Shown here piece after piece: positions 9,551-18,956 of a stretch of DNA of 64,000 bases. The notes below the pieces were generated by a model, which was not told the origin of the DNA, searched no databases, and saw only the letters and a list, made by a program, of their open reading frames with translations. A program made the translations under genes and the position numbers. Origin of the DNA: Exiguobacterium marinum DSM 16307 (lineage in GTDB: Bacteria > Bacillota > Bacilli > Exiguobacteriales > Exiguobacteriaceae). The DNA is taken from contig NZ_KK211189.1 of the NCBI RefSeq assembly GCF_000620845.1, positions 1,441,662 to 1,505,661 on the forward strand. The letters run 5' to 3'. The stretch's first letter is position 1, and each line of letters begins with the position of its first letter.

Positions 9551-9559
9551 GGTGAGAAG

Positions 9560-9997
9560 ATGGGATTCAAACAAGTAGCCATTGAGGATGTGATTCCGCT
9601 TCGGCATGTTGTGCTCAGACCAGGTAAAGGGATTGAGGCTTGTTATTTTGAAGGGGATGAAGCTTCGACGACTCGACATTTTGCTTGGGTGGTCGAAGGG
9701 CATGTACAGTCTGTTGCGACTGTCATGACGTCACCGAGACAAATTGATGGCGAATCGGTGCCGCTCCAGCTTCGCGGAATGGCGACAGATCCGTGTCTGG
9801 CAGGGCAAGGCATTGGCTCTCGTTTTTTACACGCTTTGCATGAAGAGTTAGATGACTCATGGTGGTGTAACGCCCGTGAAGTGGCCGTTCGTTTCTATGA
9901 GCGGAACGGTCTTGTGCGAATCGGAGAGGCGTTCGACATCCCTGGAATCGGTACACATTACGTCATGGTGTACAAAAAAACAGCCGGCTCCGGATAG
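9560..9997 (+). CDS. GNAT-family N-acetyltransferase
   Basis: A 145-residue protein with the GNAT fold. Acetyl-CoA binding motif A is visible as LRGMATDPCLAGQGIGSRFL (about residues 71-90; the core is QGIGS), and the C-terminal ARXXAVRFYERNGL-type motif B is at about 108-122. The substrate cannot be told from sequence. It is separated from holA by 9 nt with a GAGGTGAG site and is probably co-transcribed. Its stop codon lies inside the loop of the hairpin that terminates rpsT from the other strand. Not part of the B. subtilis order here. Confidence 0.85.
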   Translation: MGFKQVAIEDVIPLRHVVLRPGKGIEACYFEGDEASTTRHFAWVVEGHVQSVATVMTSPRQIDGESVPLQLRGMATDPCLAGQGIGSRFLHALHEELDDSWWCNAREVAVRFYERNGLVRIGEAFDIPGIGTHYVMVYKKTAGSG

Positions 9998-10010
9998 GAG
10001 GCGGCTGTTT
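9974..10010. terminator. Bidirectional terminator between the GNAT gene and rpsT
   Basis: Hairpin arms around AACAGCCGGCTCC and GGAGGCGGCTGTT. The minus strand has a T7 run after the stem, so it mainly serves rpsT. The acetyltransferase stop codon is in the loop. Confidence 0.8.
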
Positions 10011-10024
10011 CGTGTGGTCTCTAA

Positions 10025-10285
10025 TTAGAGAGCAGCGATACGAGCTGCGAGGCGTGATTTATCACGACCTGCTTTGTTTTTGTGGATAAGGCCTTTTGAT
10101 GCAGCCTTGTCGAGCTTCTTCGTAGCGAGGACGAAAGCTTCTTGAGCAGCTTCTTTGTTTCCTTCGAGTACGAGAGCATCAACACGTTTTACTGCTGTAC
10201 GCATTGCCGCTTTCTCATGTGAGTTTGCAACACGACGCTTTTCAGAAGTTTTTGCACGTTTGATTGCTGATTTGATGTTTGCCAT
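10025..10285 (-). CDS. rpsT: 30S ribosomal protein S20
   Basis: An 86-residue, strongly basic three-helix protein starting [18 protein letters not shown], the S20 signature; it binds 16S rRNA early in 30S assembly. The ribosome-binding site is CAGGAGGTGA, 7-8 nt before the ATG. It is transcribed alone, divergently from lepA, from the promoter at 10359-10387. In B. subtilis the sporulation genes gpr and spoIIP lie between rpsT and lepA; here there is only a 219-nt intergenic region. Confidence 0.98.
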   Translation of the reverse strand: MANIKSAIKRAKTSEKRRVANSHEKAAMRTAVKRVDALVLEGNKEAAQEAFVLATKKLDKAASKGLIHKNKAGRDKSRLAARIAAL

Positions 10286-10358
10286 TGTTTGTCACCTCCT
10301 GAAACAAGAAAGTGTATGTTCTTATTACTTCAAGTAATCATTCAACAGAACAAGCACA

Positions 10359-10387
10359 ATTGTAGCAAACGGTTATATGAAAAGCAA
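10359..10387 (-). promoter_or_regulatory. Sigma-A promoter of rpsT
   Basis: On the minus strand, TTGCTT (10387-10382) and TACAAT (10364-10359) are spaced 17 nt, with an extended -10 TGC just before the -10. About 70 nt of leader precede the start codon. The leader holds the palindrome ATTACTT-C-AAGTAAT at 10324-10338. Confidence 0.7.
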
Positions 10388-10438
10388 CCACTTGATGATT
10401 ATTCTGAAAACTATCTGTGGTATTGTTGTAGTAGGTCG

Positions 10439-10467
10439 TACACATTACTTTAGGATTTTGATATAAT
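10439..10467 (+). promoter_or_regulatory. Sigma-A promoter of lepA
   Basis: TACACA (10439-10444) and a perfect TATAAT (10462-10467) are separated by 17 nt, 38 nt upstream of the lepA ATG. Confidence 0.7.
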
Positions 10468-10504
10468 GACACGGTATGTATGAGAAGGATAGGTGAACCC
10501 ATAT

Positions 10505-12328
10505 ATGAACAAACAAGAATTAGAGAATCGTCAGAAGAAGATTCGTAACTTTTCCATCATCGCGCACATCGATCATGGAAAGTCGACACTCGCTGACCGT
10601 ATTCTTGAGAAAACTGGTGCACTCACAGCTCGTGAGATGAAAGAGCAGACACTCGACGCAATGGATTTAGAGCGCGAGCGAGGTATTACGATTAAACTGA
10701 ACGCCGTCAAATTGAACTATACCGCAAAAGATGGAGAAGAGTATATCCTTCATTTGATTGACACGCCAGGACACGTCGACTTCACGTATGAAGTGTCACG
10801 TTCGCTTGCGGCATGTGAAGGTGCGATTCTCGTCGTCGATGCTGCACAAGGTATTGAAGCACAAACACTTGCGAACGTTTACCTAGCACTCGATAACGAC
10901 CTTGAAATCATTCCGGTCATCAATAAAATCGACTTGCCATCAGCGGATGTGGAGCGCGTTCGTCAAGAAATTGAAGATGTTATCGGACTTGACGCGAGTG
11001 ATGCCGTCCCGACTTCTGCAAAAGCAGGAATCGGAATCGAAGAAATCCTTGAACAAATCGTCGAACTTGTTCCACCTCCAACGGGTGACCCGTCAGAACC
11101 GTTACAAGCATTGATCTTCGACTCATACTATGATGCCTACCGTGGTGTTGTCGCTTCGATTCGAATCGTCAATGGCTCAGTCAAAGTAGGAGATAAAGTT
11201 CAAATGATGGCGACAGGGAAAACGTTCGAAGTGACTGACCTCGGTGTGTCGACGCCTAAGCCGGTCTCGGTCAAAGAATTGAATGTCGGTGATGTTGGTA
11301 CGCTCTCAGCATCCATCAAAACGGTCGGGGATGTTCGGGTCGGAGATACGATTACACTGGCGAAGAACCCGTCAACCGAACAACTTCCTGGTTACCGTAA
11401 GATGAATCCGATGGTGTACTGCGGATTGTATCCGATCGATGCAGCCAACTACAACGACCTACGTGAGGCGCTCGAAAAGCTTCAACTTTCCGATGCGGCC
11501 CTCGAGTTTGAGCCTGAGACGTCACAAGCGCTCGGATTCGGTTTCCGTTGTGGGTTCCTCGGAATGCTCCACATGGAAATCATTCAGGAACGGATTGAGC
11601 GTGAATTTGGAATTGACTTGATTACGACGGCACCATCGGTTATCTATCACGTGACGACGACTTCAGGCGAAGTCATCCATGTCGATAACCCATCAAAAAT
11701 GCCGGAACAACAAAAAGTTGAATCGATTGAAGAACCATACGTCAAGGCAGCGGTCATGACACCGAATGACTATGTTGGTGCCATCATGGAGCTTTGTCAG
11801 AAGAAACGCGGGACGTTCATCGATATGCAATACATCGATACGACACGTGTTAAAATCACTTATGAGATTCCACTTAGTGAAATCGTTTATGACTTCTTCG
11901 ATCAGTTGAAATCTAGCACGAAAGGCTATGCGTCTCTCGATTATGAATTGATCGGCTATCGTCAATCGCGTCTCGTGAAGATGGACATCTTGCTCAATAA
12001 CGAAGTTGTCGATGCCCTCAGCTTCATCGTTCACCGCGACTTCGCTTACGAGCGTGGGAAGGTCATCGTTGAGAAGCTCAAGGCACTTATCCCGCGGATG
12101 CAGTTCGAAGTTCCGGTTCAAGCTGCCGTCGGTACAAAAATCGTGGCCCGTTCTACGATTAAAGCCCTTCGTAAAAACGTTTTGGCTAAATGTTACGGAG
12201 GAGATATCTCGCGTAAGCGGAAACTCCTCGAGAAGCAAAAAGAAGGTAAGAAACGCATGAAGATGGTCGGGTCGGTCGAAGTCCCACAAGAAGCGTTCAT
12301 GTCTGTACTTTCCATGGACGAAGAATGA
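10505..12328 (+). CDS. lepA: Elongation factor 4 (back-translocase GTPase LepA)
   Basis: A 607-residue translational GTPase that acts on stalled or mis-translocated ribosomes and aids 30S biogenesis. G1 is at AHIDHGKST near residue 17, G3 at DTPGHVDF near 83 and G4 at NKID near 138. EF-G-like domains II, III and V follow, then the LepA-specific C-terminal domain with [20 protein letters not shown] near 560-580. The ATG at 10505 is chosen because AGGTGA lies 8 nt upstream; the in-frame GTG at 10493 is too close to that site. Monocistronic, with its own promoter and terminator. Confidence 0.97.
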   Translation: MNKQELENRQKKIRNFSIIAHIDHGKSTLADRILEKTGALTAREMKEQTLDAMDLERERGITIKLNAVKLNYTAKDGEEYILHLIDTPGHVDFTYEVSRSLAACEGAILVVDAAQGIEAQTLANVYLALDNDLEIIPVINKIDLPSADVERVRQEIEDVIGLDASDAVPTSAKAGIGIEEILEQIVELVPPPTGDPSEPLQALIFDSYYDAYRGVVASIRIVNGSVKVGDKVQMMATGKTFEVTDLGVSTPKPVSVKELNVGDVGTLSASIKTVGDVRVGDTITLAKNPSTEQLPGYRKMNPMVYCGLYPIDAANYNDLREALEKLQLSDAALEFEPETSQALGFGFRCGFLGMLHMEIIQERIEREFGIDLITTAPSVIYHVTTTSGEVIHVDNPSKMPEQQKVESIEEPYVKAAVMTPNDYVGAIMELCQKKRGTFIDMQYIDTTRVKITYEIPLSEIVYDFFDQLKSSTKGYASLDYELIGYRQSRLVKMDILLNNEVVDALSFIVHRDFAYERGKVIVEKLKALIPRMQFEVPVQAAVGTKIVARSTIKALRKNVLAKCYGGDISRKRKLLEKQKEGKKRMKMVGSVEVPQEAFMSVLSMDEE

Positions 12329-12340
12329 TTATAGCCAGTC

Positions 12341-12370
12341 GCCTTGATCTCCGGATCAGGGCGTTTTTTT
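12341..12370 (+). terminator. Intrinsic terminator after lepA
   Basis: Stem GCCTTGATC/GATCAGGGC (one wobble) with loop TCCG, followed by T7. Confidence 0.88.
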
Positions 12371-12442
12371 GTTTTAGGCAGGAAATAGCACTTCATTTAA
12401 GGAAGGTTACACCCTTAGACAGTCTATAGAGGAGGTAACACT

Positions 12443-13513
12443 GTGTCGACGTATACATATTCCGCGGGCCCAGGCATGCTACCAAAAGAAGTGATGCAAG
12501 AGGTGCAACAACATCTACTGACGTTTGAGCACGAAGGAATTTCGATTATTGAAACGAGTCATCGCTCCGAGTCATTTCAACAAATAGTCGACTCGCTTGA
12601 AGAGAGACTCAGAAGAGTCATGAAAATTCCTGAGAATTATGCGGTCTTATGGCTTCAAGGTGGGGCGACCCTTCAGTTTTCAATGATTCCGATGAACTTG
12701 CGGAAGCGAAATCGATTTGCCTATGTCGATACAGGCATCTGGTCTAAAAAAGCGATTAAAGATGCTCGACTCTTCGGACAGGTCGATCTCCTCTATCCAC
12801 GTATAGACGAAACGGGTGAGATGTCATTTGACCAAAGTCTGGTTCAAGAGGTGGATTATCTTCATGTGACACTCAATAATACGATTGAAGGAACCCGGTT
12901 CACCGACATTCCGGAAACGAACGTCCCGCTCATCGCAGATGCGTCATCCAATATTCTCGCCGAACAGATCGACGTCGAACGTTTTGGCATCATATATGCC
13001 GGAGCCCAGAAGAATATCGGACCTGCAGGACTGACGGTCGTTATTATACGTCGAGATTTGATTCAATCCGCTGAATTACCAAGCTATCTTCATTATGCGT
13101 CGCATGTCGATACGTTATTTAATACACCGTCGACGTTCAGTATGTATGTGGCCGAACGTGTGTTGAAGTGGATAGAGGACTGTGGAGGCGTTGAAGCGAT
13201 GGAACGGTTGAACCGTAAAAAAAGCGAGACGCTCTATACGTTCCTTGAGCAATCGAATCTGTTTTCTTCTCTTGTGTCGGGGAAGCGTCGTTCGTTGACG
13301 AACGTCCCGTTCACGACAAGTGACAGTGAAAGTGATCGACGTTTCGAGCAATTTGCACGGGAACGTGGATTGCATGAACTGGGTGGGCACCGTTCCGTCG
13401 GTGGACTGCGCGCGAGTTTATATAACGCGATGCCAATCGAAGGTGTAGATCGCCTTGTCGAAGTCATGAAAGCTTTTGAGGAGGAGACGTATGTATCACA
13501 TCAAAACATTTAA
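12443..13513 (+). CDS. serC: Phosphoserine aminotransferase
   Basis: A 356-residue PLP enzyme of aminotransferase class V that converts 3-phosphohydroxypyruvate and glutamate to O-phosphoserine. The N-terminus YTYSAGPGMLP is the SerC signature; the PLP lysine is in AGAQKNIGPAGL near residue 193, and VLWLQGGATLQF near 70-81 is conserved. GTG start with a strong GAGGAGGT site. Its 3' end overlaps serA by 23 nt. With serA and the DUF1015 gene it forms a three-gene serine operon inserted between lepA and hemW. Confidence 0.95.
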   Translation: MSTYTYSAGPGMLPKEVMQEVQQHLLTFEHEGISIIETSHRSESFQQIVDSLEERLRRVMKIPENYAVLWLQGGATLQFSMIPMNLRKRNRFAYVDTGIWSKKAIKDARLFGQVDLLYPRIDETGEMSFDQSLVQEVDYLHVTLNNTIEGTRFTDIPETNVPLIADASSNILAEQIDVERFGIIYAGAQKNIGPAGLTVVIIRRDLIQSAELPSYLHYASHVDTLFNTPSTFSMYVAERVLKWIEDCGGVEAMERLNRKKSETLYTFLEQSNLFSSLVSGKRRSLTNVPFTTSDSESDRRFEQFARERGLHELGGHRSVGGLRASLYNAMPIEGVDRLVEVMKAFEEETYVSHQNI

Positions 13514-14654
13514 CCAAATCGCTGCTGCCGGTCTGAAGCGTTTTGGGTCGAGTGAGTATGTCATCAACGCATCAGATCAAGCAGATGCCTGGGTGTTGAG
13601 AAGTCATAATGTACACGATGAAACCATTCCACCTCACTTGCTTGCCATCGCAAGGGCCGGGGCAGGTGTGAACAATCTTCCACTCGACCGACTCGCAAAA
13701 CAAGGCATCGTCGCTTTTCATACACCAGGAGCGAATGCGAATGCCGTGAAGGAACTCGTCCTTGCTAGCATGGTTCTCTCAGTACGTCCCATTCTTAAGG
13801 GATTTACTTGGGTGAACGAACAAGTATCAGAGTCGCAATCTCAATTAGAGGAAGCGATGGAACGACAAAAGCGACAGTTCCTCGGAGCAGAGTTGAGGGG
13901 GAAAAAAGTAGGCATCATCGGTCTCGGAGCTATCGGTGCGTCACTTGCCAACGATCTTCTCCAACTTGGGGTCGATGTCATCGGATATGATCCCCATCTC
14001 TCGGTCGATGCCGCTTGGAATATCTCAAAACATGTAACACGTGCCAAACATTTGAGTGAGGTGCTCGGAGCGGTCGACTTGTTATCGATTCATATGCCAT
14101 TGACAGAGGAGACGCGGTACAGCATTGATTTAAGTTGGTTTGAACGGATGAAACCAGGCATGACCGTCTTAAACTTTGCGCGTGGTGAGCTCGTGAAAGA
14201 TGATGATCTACTAAAGGCGTTTCATCACCATGTCGGATTGTATGTGACCGACTTCCCGCGTCATGCGCTCATCGGTCATCCGCAAGTGATGGCACTGCCT
14301 CATCTTGGCGCATCGACAAGGGAATCAGAAGTTAACTGTGCAATTCAAGCCGCCGAAACGCTAAAATTGTATCTTGAGACAGGGAACATTCGATCATCTG
14401 CCAATTTCCCGAACGTTGAACTTCCGTATACTGGAAAACGTCGCCTTGGAATTTTACACCGGAATGTCCCGAATATGGTCGGTCAAATCACAGGTGAGCT
14501 CGCATCACACGGAGTGAATATTGATAATATGGTCAATCGCAGCCGTGGGGAAATGGCATATACGTTAATCGATTTAGACAACTTCGAACATGAACCGTTA
14601 TCGATTCACGCACTGTACGAAATCAAGGGCGTCATTCGCGTCCGAGAATTTTAA
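13491..14654 (+). CDS. serA: D-3-phosphoglycerate dehydrogenase, short form
   Basis: A 387-residue NAD-dependent dehydrogenase catalysing the first committed serine step. The NAD site GLGAIGASLAN lies near residue 145; catalytic motifs NFARGELVKDDDLL near 226 and HLGASTRESE near 268 are present. A C-terminal ACT domain (about 320-387) follows directly, without the long ASB domain of the roughly 525-residue B. subtilis enzyme; such short SerA forms are typically serine-feedback regulated through ACT (family knowledge). The ATG at 13491 has GAGGAGGAG just upstream, lying within the serC coding region. Confidence 0.93.
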   Translation: MYHIKTFNQIAAAGLKRFGSSEYVINASDQADAWVLRSHNVHDETIPPHLLAIARAGAGVNNLPLDRLAKQGIVAFHTPGANANAVKELVLASMVLSVRPILKGFTWVNEQVSESQSQLEEAMERQKRQFLGAELRGKKVGIIGLGAIGASLANDLLQLGVDVIGYDPHLSVDAAWNISKHVTRAKHLSEVLGAVDLLSIHMPLTEETRYSIDLSWFERMKPGMTVLNFARGELVKDDDLLKAFHHHVGLYVTDFPRHALIGHPQVMALPHLGASTRESEVNCAIQAAETLKLYLETGNIRSSANFPNVELPYTGKRRLGILHRNVPNMVGQITGELASHGVNIDNMVNRSRGEMAYTLIDLDNFEHEPLSIHALYEIKGVIRVREF

Positions 14655-14664
14655 GGAGGAAACT

Positions 14665-15846
14665 ATGGTCGTATTTAAACCGTTCAGCCCATACATGCCA
14701 AAACATCCAGAAAATGTCGCCGCAGACCCGTATGATGTCGTATCGATGGAAGAGGCACAAGCAATCCTTTCAAAAAACCGTGACTCATTTTTAGCTGTCG
14801 ATAAGCCGGAAGCACTCCAGTCAGACCTTCCACTTGATGAATGGGGAAAACTTGCACGAGAAGAGTTAGAACGCTTGTATGAACACGAATTAACAGATCA
14901 CCCAAACGGATTTTATGTGTATCGGCTGACATCAGAGCAGCATCAACAGACCGGGTTGGTCGCCACGTTTTCAGTGATGGACTACGAAGCGGGTCGAATC
15001 AAGATTCATGAACATACCCGTGAGACGAAGGAGCGGGAACGAATCGAGCATGTCCAGACGACAAAAGCACACACTGGACCAATTTTACTCAGCCATCCCT
15101 CTCACGCGATCCTGAAACAGATTTTACATGGTGCGACAGAGGGTCCCCCGCTCTTTTCATTTACGGATGAGCGTGGTGTAAAACACGAAGGCTTCATGAT
15201 TCCGAACCGCGAACTTGCGCGAGTCATGATGATTGGAGCGACGATTCCGTCCGTCTATATTGCAGATGGACATCATCGTGCCAAAGCAGCGGCAGTCGTG
15301 GCGGGGATAAATAAAGACGATGCGCAAAAAAACGAGCGGTCGCATTTCTTGGGTGTGCTGTTTCCGAGCGATGAGTTGATGATTTTGCCTTATCATCGAC
15401 TGTTGTCGCATATTGCCCCAGAAGAAGTAGAGCATATGCTAGAAGGACTGTCATTTTCTTACGAGGTGAAGCCCGAGGATAGCCTTGTCCTTCCAAAGGA
15501 ACACGGAGTATTTGGAGCTGCATATCGAGGGAAATTTTACAGGATAACGAAACGAAAAGAGGATGCGGCTCTCGATGTCGCAATCTTACAGCGTGATATC
15601 CTCACTCCATATTTCAACGTCGCAGATATTCGTACTGATGCCAGAGTCGACTTCGTTGGGGGGAACCGATCGATAACAGAGCTGGAGCAATTGGTGAAGT
15701 CACCAGATCGCTTACTCCTTACGTGTCATGAAACGACGATGTCTCAGCTGATGCGTGTGGCTGATGACGGGGGACAGATGCCTCCAAAATCGACTTGGTT
15801 CGAACCGAAATTGAAGAGCGGTCTGTTCATTCACCGATTCGATTGA
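14665..15846 (+). CDS. DUF1015 family protein of the serine operon
   Basis: A 393-residue cytosolic protein of the uncharacterised DUF1015 family, often found with serA and serC. Visible motifs: FKPFSPYMPKHPE at the N-terminus, a ParB-like region with a TGPILLSHP segment, and YIADGHHRAKAA near residue 200. That DGHHR motif resembles the core of ParB/Srx-type proteins, which include the free-serine kinases SerK and SbnI. No serB is present in this window, so handling of O-phosphoserine (phosphatase or reversible kinase) is a reasonable inference but unproven. The ATG at 14665 has AAGGAGGAA 6 nt upstream and starts 10 nt after serA. Confidence 0.85.
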   Translation: MVVFKPFSPYMPKHPENVAADPYDVVSMEEAQAILSKNRDSFLAVDKPEALQSDLPLDEWGKLAREELERLYEHELTDHPNGFYVYRLTSEQHQQTGLVATFSVMDYEAGRIKIHEHTRETKERERIEHVQTTKAHTGPILLSHPSHAILKQILHGATEGPPLFSFTDERGVKHEGFMIPNRELARVMMIGATIPSVYIADGHHRAKAAAVVAGINKDDAQKNERSHFLGVLFPSDELMILPYHRLLSHIAPEEVEHMLEGLSFSYEVKPEDSLVLPKEHGVFGAAYRGKFYRITKRKEDAALDVAILQRDILTPYFNVADIRTDARVDFVGGNRSITELEQLVKSPDRLLLTCHETTMSQLMRVADDGGQMPPKSTWFEPKLKSGLFIHRFD

Positions 15847-15912
15847 TGGTGCAGGCTGGAAAGAATGAACGAAAAGCGTTATAAATGGAATGAGAAGAAA
15901 GGGGTGGCCGTA

Positions 15913-17067
15913 TTGGCTAAAGCCGTATATCTTCACATTCCATTTTGTGAACATATTTGTTATTACTGTGATTTCAACAAGGTGTTTTTGAAAAACCAAC
16001 CTGTTGAGGAATATTTAGATGCATTAGAACGAGAAATGATGTTAACACTTGAAGCGTTTCCGACAGAGCGAATCGATACGATTTTCATCGGAGGCGGGAC
16101 ACCGACCGCACTTAACGAAGCGCAGATGGTCCGGCTCATGGACATGGTCCGTCGACACCTGCTACCGCTCGCGTCGGATGACCTTGAATATTCGGTGGAA
16201 GCGAACCCGAATTTCGTAAGCGCGGAAAAACTTGATGCGATGAAAGCCGGGGGAGTCAATCGGCTTAGCTTCGGGGTGCAAACATTCGATGATGGTGGAC
16301 TAGAACGAATCGGTCGAACACATCGGGCGGAAGATGTGTTTGAAACCGTGAACGAGGCGGCGAAACGCTTTGAGAATATCTCGATTGACCTCATGTTCGG
16401 CTTACCGGAACAGACGCTCGAGCAGATTGACCGCGATTTGACGTTAGCCCTTCAACTGCCGATTCAACATGTATCCTCTTATTCTTTGATTCTCGAGCCA
16501 CATACCGTGTTTGCGATACAAGACCGAAAAGGCAAGCTCCGTTTACCGGGGGAAGACGTCGAAGTAGAGATGTATCTAAAGGTGATGGAGACGCTTGAGC
16601 GTCATGGGCTCAAGCAGTATGAGATTTCGAATTATAGTCTGCCTGATCGGGAGAGCCGTCACAACCAGGTCTATTGGCGAAACGAAGAGTACTACGGATT
16701 CGGTGCAGGCGCGCACAGCTACTTGAACGGGACGCGGCGTGCCAATATTGCCCCGATCCCTCACTATATTAAAGCAGAGGGAATCCCGGTGAAGCGGGCG
16801 AATGAGCTTGAAGAAGTGGAAAAAATGGAAGAAGAACTATTCCTTGGACTACGCATGCGCTCTGGAGTCTCGCTTCAGACGTTCGCCGAGAAATATGGTC
16901 GAACACTCGATGATGTGTTTGGTCACGTAATCGATGATTTAGTGAATAAAGCACTGATTGAGCGTACGGATTCACACATCCGTTTGACGGCGTCTGGTCT
17001 CCCGCTCGCCAATGAGGCATTCGCTGCCTTTATCGGGGAAGCGAAACTCGATCACGCCACTTCATAA
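15913..17067 (+). CDS. hemW: Radical SAM heme chaperone HemW
   Basis: A 384-residue radical SAM protein with the cluster motif HIPFCEHICYYCDF (CxxxCxxC) at about residues 8-21, GGGTPTAL near 60 and SFGVQTFDD near 120; the HemN-type C-terminal domain covers about 300-375. These proteins were once annotated as oxygen-independent coproporphyrinogen oxidase, but the HemW subgroup binds heme and inserts it into respiratory enzymes. The TTG at 15913 is preferred, with AAAGGGGTGG 6 nt upstream and the usual family N-terminus; an in-frame ATG at 15865 would add 16 residues. It precedes the heat-shock cluster as in B. subtilis. Confidence 0.93.
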   Translation: MAKAVYLHIPFCEHICYYCDFNKVFLKNQPVEEYLDALEREMMLTLEAFPTERIDTIFIGGGTPTALNEAQMVRLMDMVRRHLLPLASDDLEYSVEANPNFVSAEKLDAMKAGGVNRLSFGVQTFDDGGLERIGRTHRAEDVFETVNEAAKRFENISIDLMFGLPEQTLEQIDRDLTLALQLPIQHVSSYSLILEPHTVFAIQDRKGKLRLPGEDVEVEMYLKVMETLERHGLKQYEISNYSLPDRESRHNQVYWRNEEYYGFGAGAHSYLNGTRRANIAPIPHYIKAEGIPVKRANELEEVEKMEEELFLGLRMRSGVSLQTFAEKYGRTLDDVFGHVIDDLVNKALIERTDSHIRLTASGLPLANEAFAAFIGEAKLDHATS

Positions 17068-17112
17068 AAAATGGACAAGTCCCTTATTTAAGAGGAACTT
17101 GTCCATTTTATT
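17066..17112. terminator. Bidirectional terminator between hemW and the DUF1054 gene
   Basis: ATGGACAAGT pairs with ACTTGTCCAT across a 20-nt loop that can extend the stem (CCCTT/GAGGA with wobble). Flanking A-run and T-run make it usable from both sides. Confidence 0.8.
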
Positions 17113-17118
17113 GTAGAA

Positions 17119-17724
17119 TTATAAGACAAGGTCGCGATAGAGCGGTGTGAGTCGACCGAACGTATCTTCGACCAACGCAAGAAATGCATCCTCATTTTGA
17201 AGAATCGATGCATCGGCCGGTAGTTGTCGCCCGATTAAGAAATCAGCCTTTTTGACGTTTCCGAATCGTTCTAGTAATGCTTGAACGTCTTCATTTGACG
17301 TATCTTCAACGAGGAACGCCTCTTTTTTCATATGGTCTCCCGCGATGTGGAAATCGGGGAAAGTTGATTTAATATCAATCTGCTGTAATCGCTTCGCAAT
17401 CGCGTTTTTATTCGGCATCTCATAGATAAACGCGAGCCAGATGAACACACGATCGTCGAAGAGGCCGACTTGTAGGTGAGGATGCTTCTTGTAGCCGCGC
17501 TTATCATGGCAGATTGCCATCCATGTATCTTTTGGTGGATTCACAGTCCTGCGCGCATGTTTTGCGACATGCAAATAAAGAGGGATACCGATATCCGCCT
17601 CAAGCTCTGGCCCGACCTCGTCATAAATCCTGTGGAAAAGCGGTTGAATATCAGAACGAATTCCTGACATCCTCGAATCGAGTCCTTCACGCTTAAATAC
17701 TTCAAATTGTTTTGTTGTAAACAT
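17119..17724 (-). CDS. DUF1054 family protein (YktB-like)
   Basis: A 201-residue soluble protein matching the DUF1054/YktB family (B. subtilis YktB is about 210 residues). Recognisable features are FTTKQFEVF at the N-terminus, HVAKHARRTVNPPKDTW near residue 52 and KKHPHLQVGLFDD near 80. No catalytic motif is evident and the function is unknown. GAGGTGAT ribosome-binding site. It lies alone on the minus strand, convergent with hemW and divergent from hrcA, and is not part of the B. subtilis order at this point. Confidence 0.85.
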   Translation of the reverse strand: MFTTKQFEVFKREGLDSRMSGIRSDIQPLFHRIYDEVGPELEADIGIPLYLHVAKHARRTVNPPKDTWMAICHDKRGYKKHPHLQVGLFDDRVFIWLAFIYEMPNKNAIAKRLQQIDIKSTFPDFHIAGDHMKKEAFLVEDTSNEDVQALLERFGNVKKADFLIGRQLPADASILQNEDAFLALVEDTFGRLTPLYRDLVL

Positions 17725-17813
17725 TTTATCACCTCATATTCTATCATAACGAAACGGTTCTTCTTTTTCAGGTTTGCAGTCCAGAAAAAAGTGAAAAAAT
17801 CGGAGTGTATGAA

Positions 17814-17841
17814 TTGACAAATAGTGAGAACATGATAATAT
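17814..17841 (+). promoter_or_regulatory. Sigma-A promoter of the hrcA-dnaK operon
   Basis: Perfect TTGACA (17814-17819), then TAATAT (17836-17841) at 16 nt spacing. The CIRCE operator begins 11 nt downstream, around the transcription start. Confidence 0.8.
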
Positions 17842-17852
17842 TTGAAGTGTGA

Positions 17853-17879
17853 TTAGCACTCGTTAAATATGAGTGCTAA
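17853..17879 (+). promoter_or_regulatory. CIRCE operator (HrcA binding site)
   Basis: Perfect inverted repeat TTAGCACTC, 9-nt spacer, GAGTGCTAA, identical to the CIRCE consensus. HrcA binds it and represses the operon under non-stress conditions, with GroE needed for HrcA activity; the element therefore autoregulates hrcA and controls grpE-dnaK-dnaJ. Confidence 0.98.
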
Positions 17880-17916
17880 TAAATCGAGGTAACTTTTATC
17901 AGAGAGGAGTGATGTT

Positions 17917-18939
17917 GTGCTGACAGATCGCCAATTGCTCATTCTTCGAGCAATTATTGACGATTACATTCAGACGGCTCAACCAGTCGGTTCACGTACA
18001 TTGTCGAAACGAGACGACTTAACGTTTAGCTCAGCGACGATTCGGAACGATATGGCCGATTTGGAAGACATGGGGTTGATTGAAAAACCGCATACTTCTG
18101 CAGGTCGTATCCCGTCTGAAGTCGGATATCGATATTATGTGGACCATCTTGTTGAGAAGCGGATTATCGACGAGCGGGAGACTGGTCGTTTAGAAGAACG
18201 TTTAAAACAATCTTCAAAAGAGTCTGAGATTCTGATTCGCCAAGCTGCAGACCTCCTTTCTGATTTGACCAGTTACACAACGGTCGCCCTCGGTCCAAAT
18301 AGCCAAATGGAGAGGTTGGCACGTGTGGACTTTATGCCATTAGATGAGCGACGAGGTGTCGTTCTCATTGTCACGGACCAAGGCCATGTCGAACATCGAA
18401 CGGTCATATTTGAATCACGTGTAGCTCCTGAAGTCATCGAGGAAACGATTCGATTATTAAATGATCGTCTCGTCGGAACGTCGATTGGACAATTGAAAGT
18501 CCGAATCGGGGAAGAAGTTGCGAAATTGCAACTCGCTCAGCGACAACAATACGAAAATATGATGCAACTGATTCAATCAACCGTCGGTATTCAAACGCCG
18601 TCCTCGCTTTATCTCGGAGGCAAAAAGAATATCTTTAACCAGCCTGAATTCCAAACCATTGACACGTTACGACCGTTTCTGGAATGGATAGATGAGCAGG
18701 AACGGCTGACCCACTGGCTCGAATCGTTGCCAAATCGCGAGATTTATGTGAGCATTGGGAGCGAGAATGGAATTGTCGCCCTTCAGAATTGCAGTGTCAT
18801 CACTTCGGATTACACACTCGACGGAAAAACATTCGGAACGATTGCTATGATCGGTCCGACTCGAATGGATTATCGTCATGGGGTCCAAATGATGGGGCAA
18901 ATCATCGAAGCGTTGCGACGAACGAAACTAGATGAGTGA
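17917..18939 (+). CDS. hrcA: Heat-inducible transcription repressor HrcA
   Basis: A 340-residue repressor with an N-terminal winged helix ([10 protein letters not shown] start; [20 protein letters not shown] near residues 40-60) and a C-terminal GAF-like and dimerisation domain. It binds the CIRCE element 38 nt upstream of its own GTG start and links class I heat-shock gene expression to GroEL availability. The GTG start has AGAGGAG 8 nt upstream and gives the exact family N-terminus. First gene of hrcA-grpE-dnaK(-dnaJ-prmA-rsmE). Confidence 0.97.
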   Translation: MLTDRQLLILRAIIDDYIQTAQPVGSRTLSKRDDLTFSSATIRNDMADLEDMGLIEKPHTSAGRIPSEVGYRYYVDHLVEKRIIDERETGRLEERLKQSSKESEILIRQAADLLSDLTSYTTVALGPNSQMERLARVDFMPLDERRGVVLIVTDQGHVEHRTVIFESRVAPEVIEETIRLLNDRLVGTSIGQLKVRIGEEVAKLQLAQRQQYENMMQLIQSTVGIQTPSSLYLGGKKNIFNQPEFQTIDTLRPFLEWIDEQERLTHWLESLPNREIYVSIGSENGIVALQNCSVITSDYTLDGKTFGTIAMIGPTRMDYRHGVQMMGQIIEALRRTKLDE

Positions 18940-18956
18940 CGGAAAGGAGTTTTACT

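Noticed and set aside
11693-12289. 198-codon open frame antisense to lepA
   Set aside because: Lies wholly within conserved lepA, no ribosome-binding site and no protein-like features.
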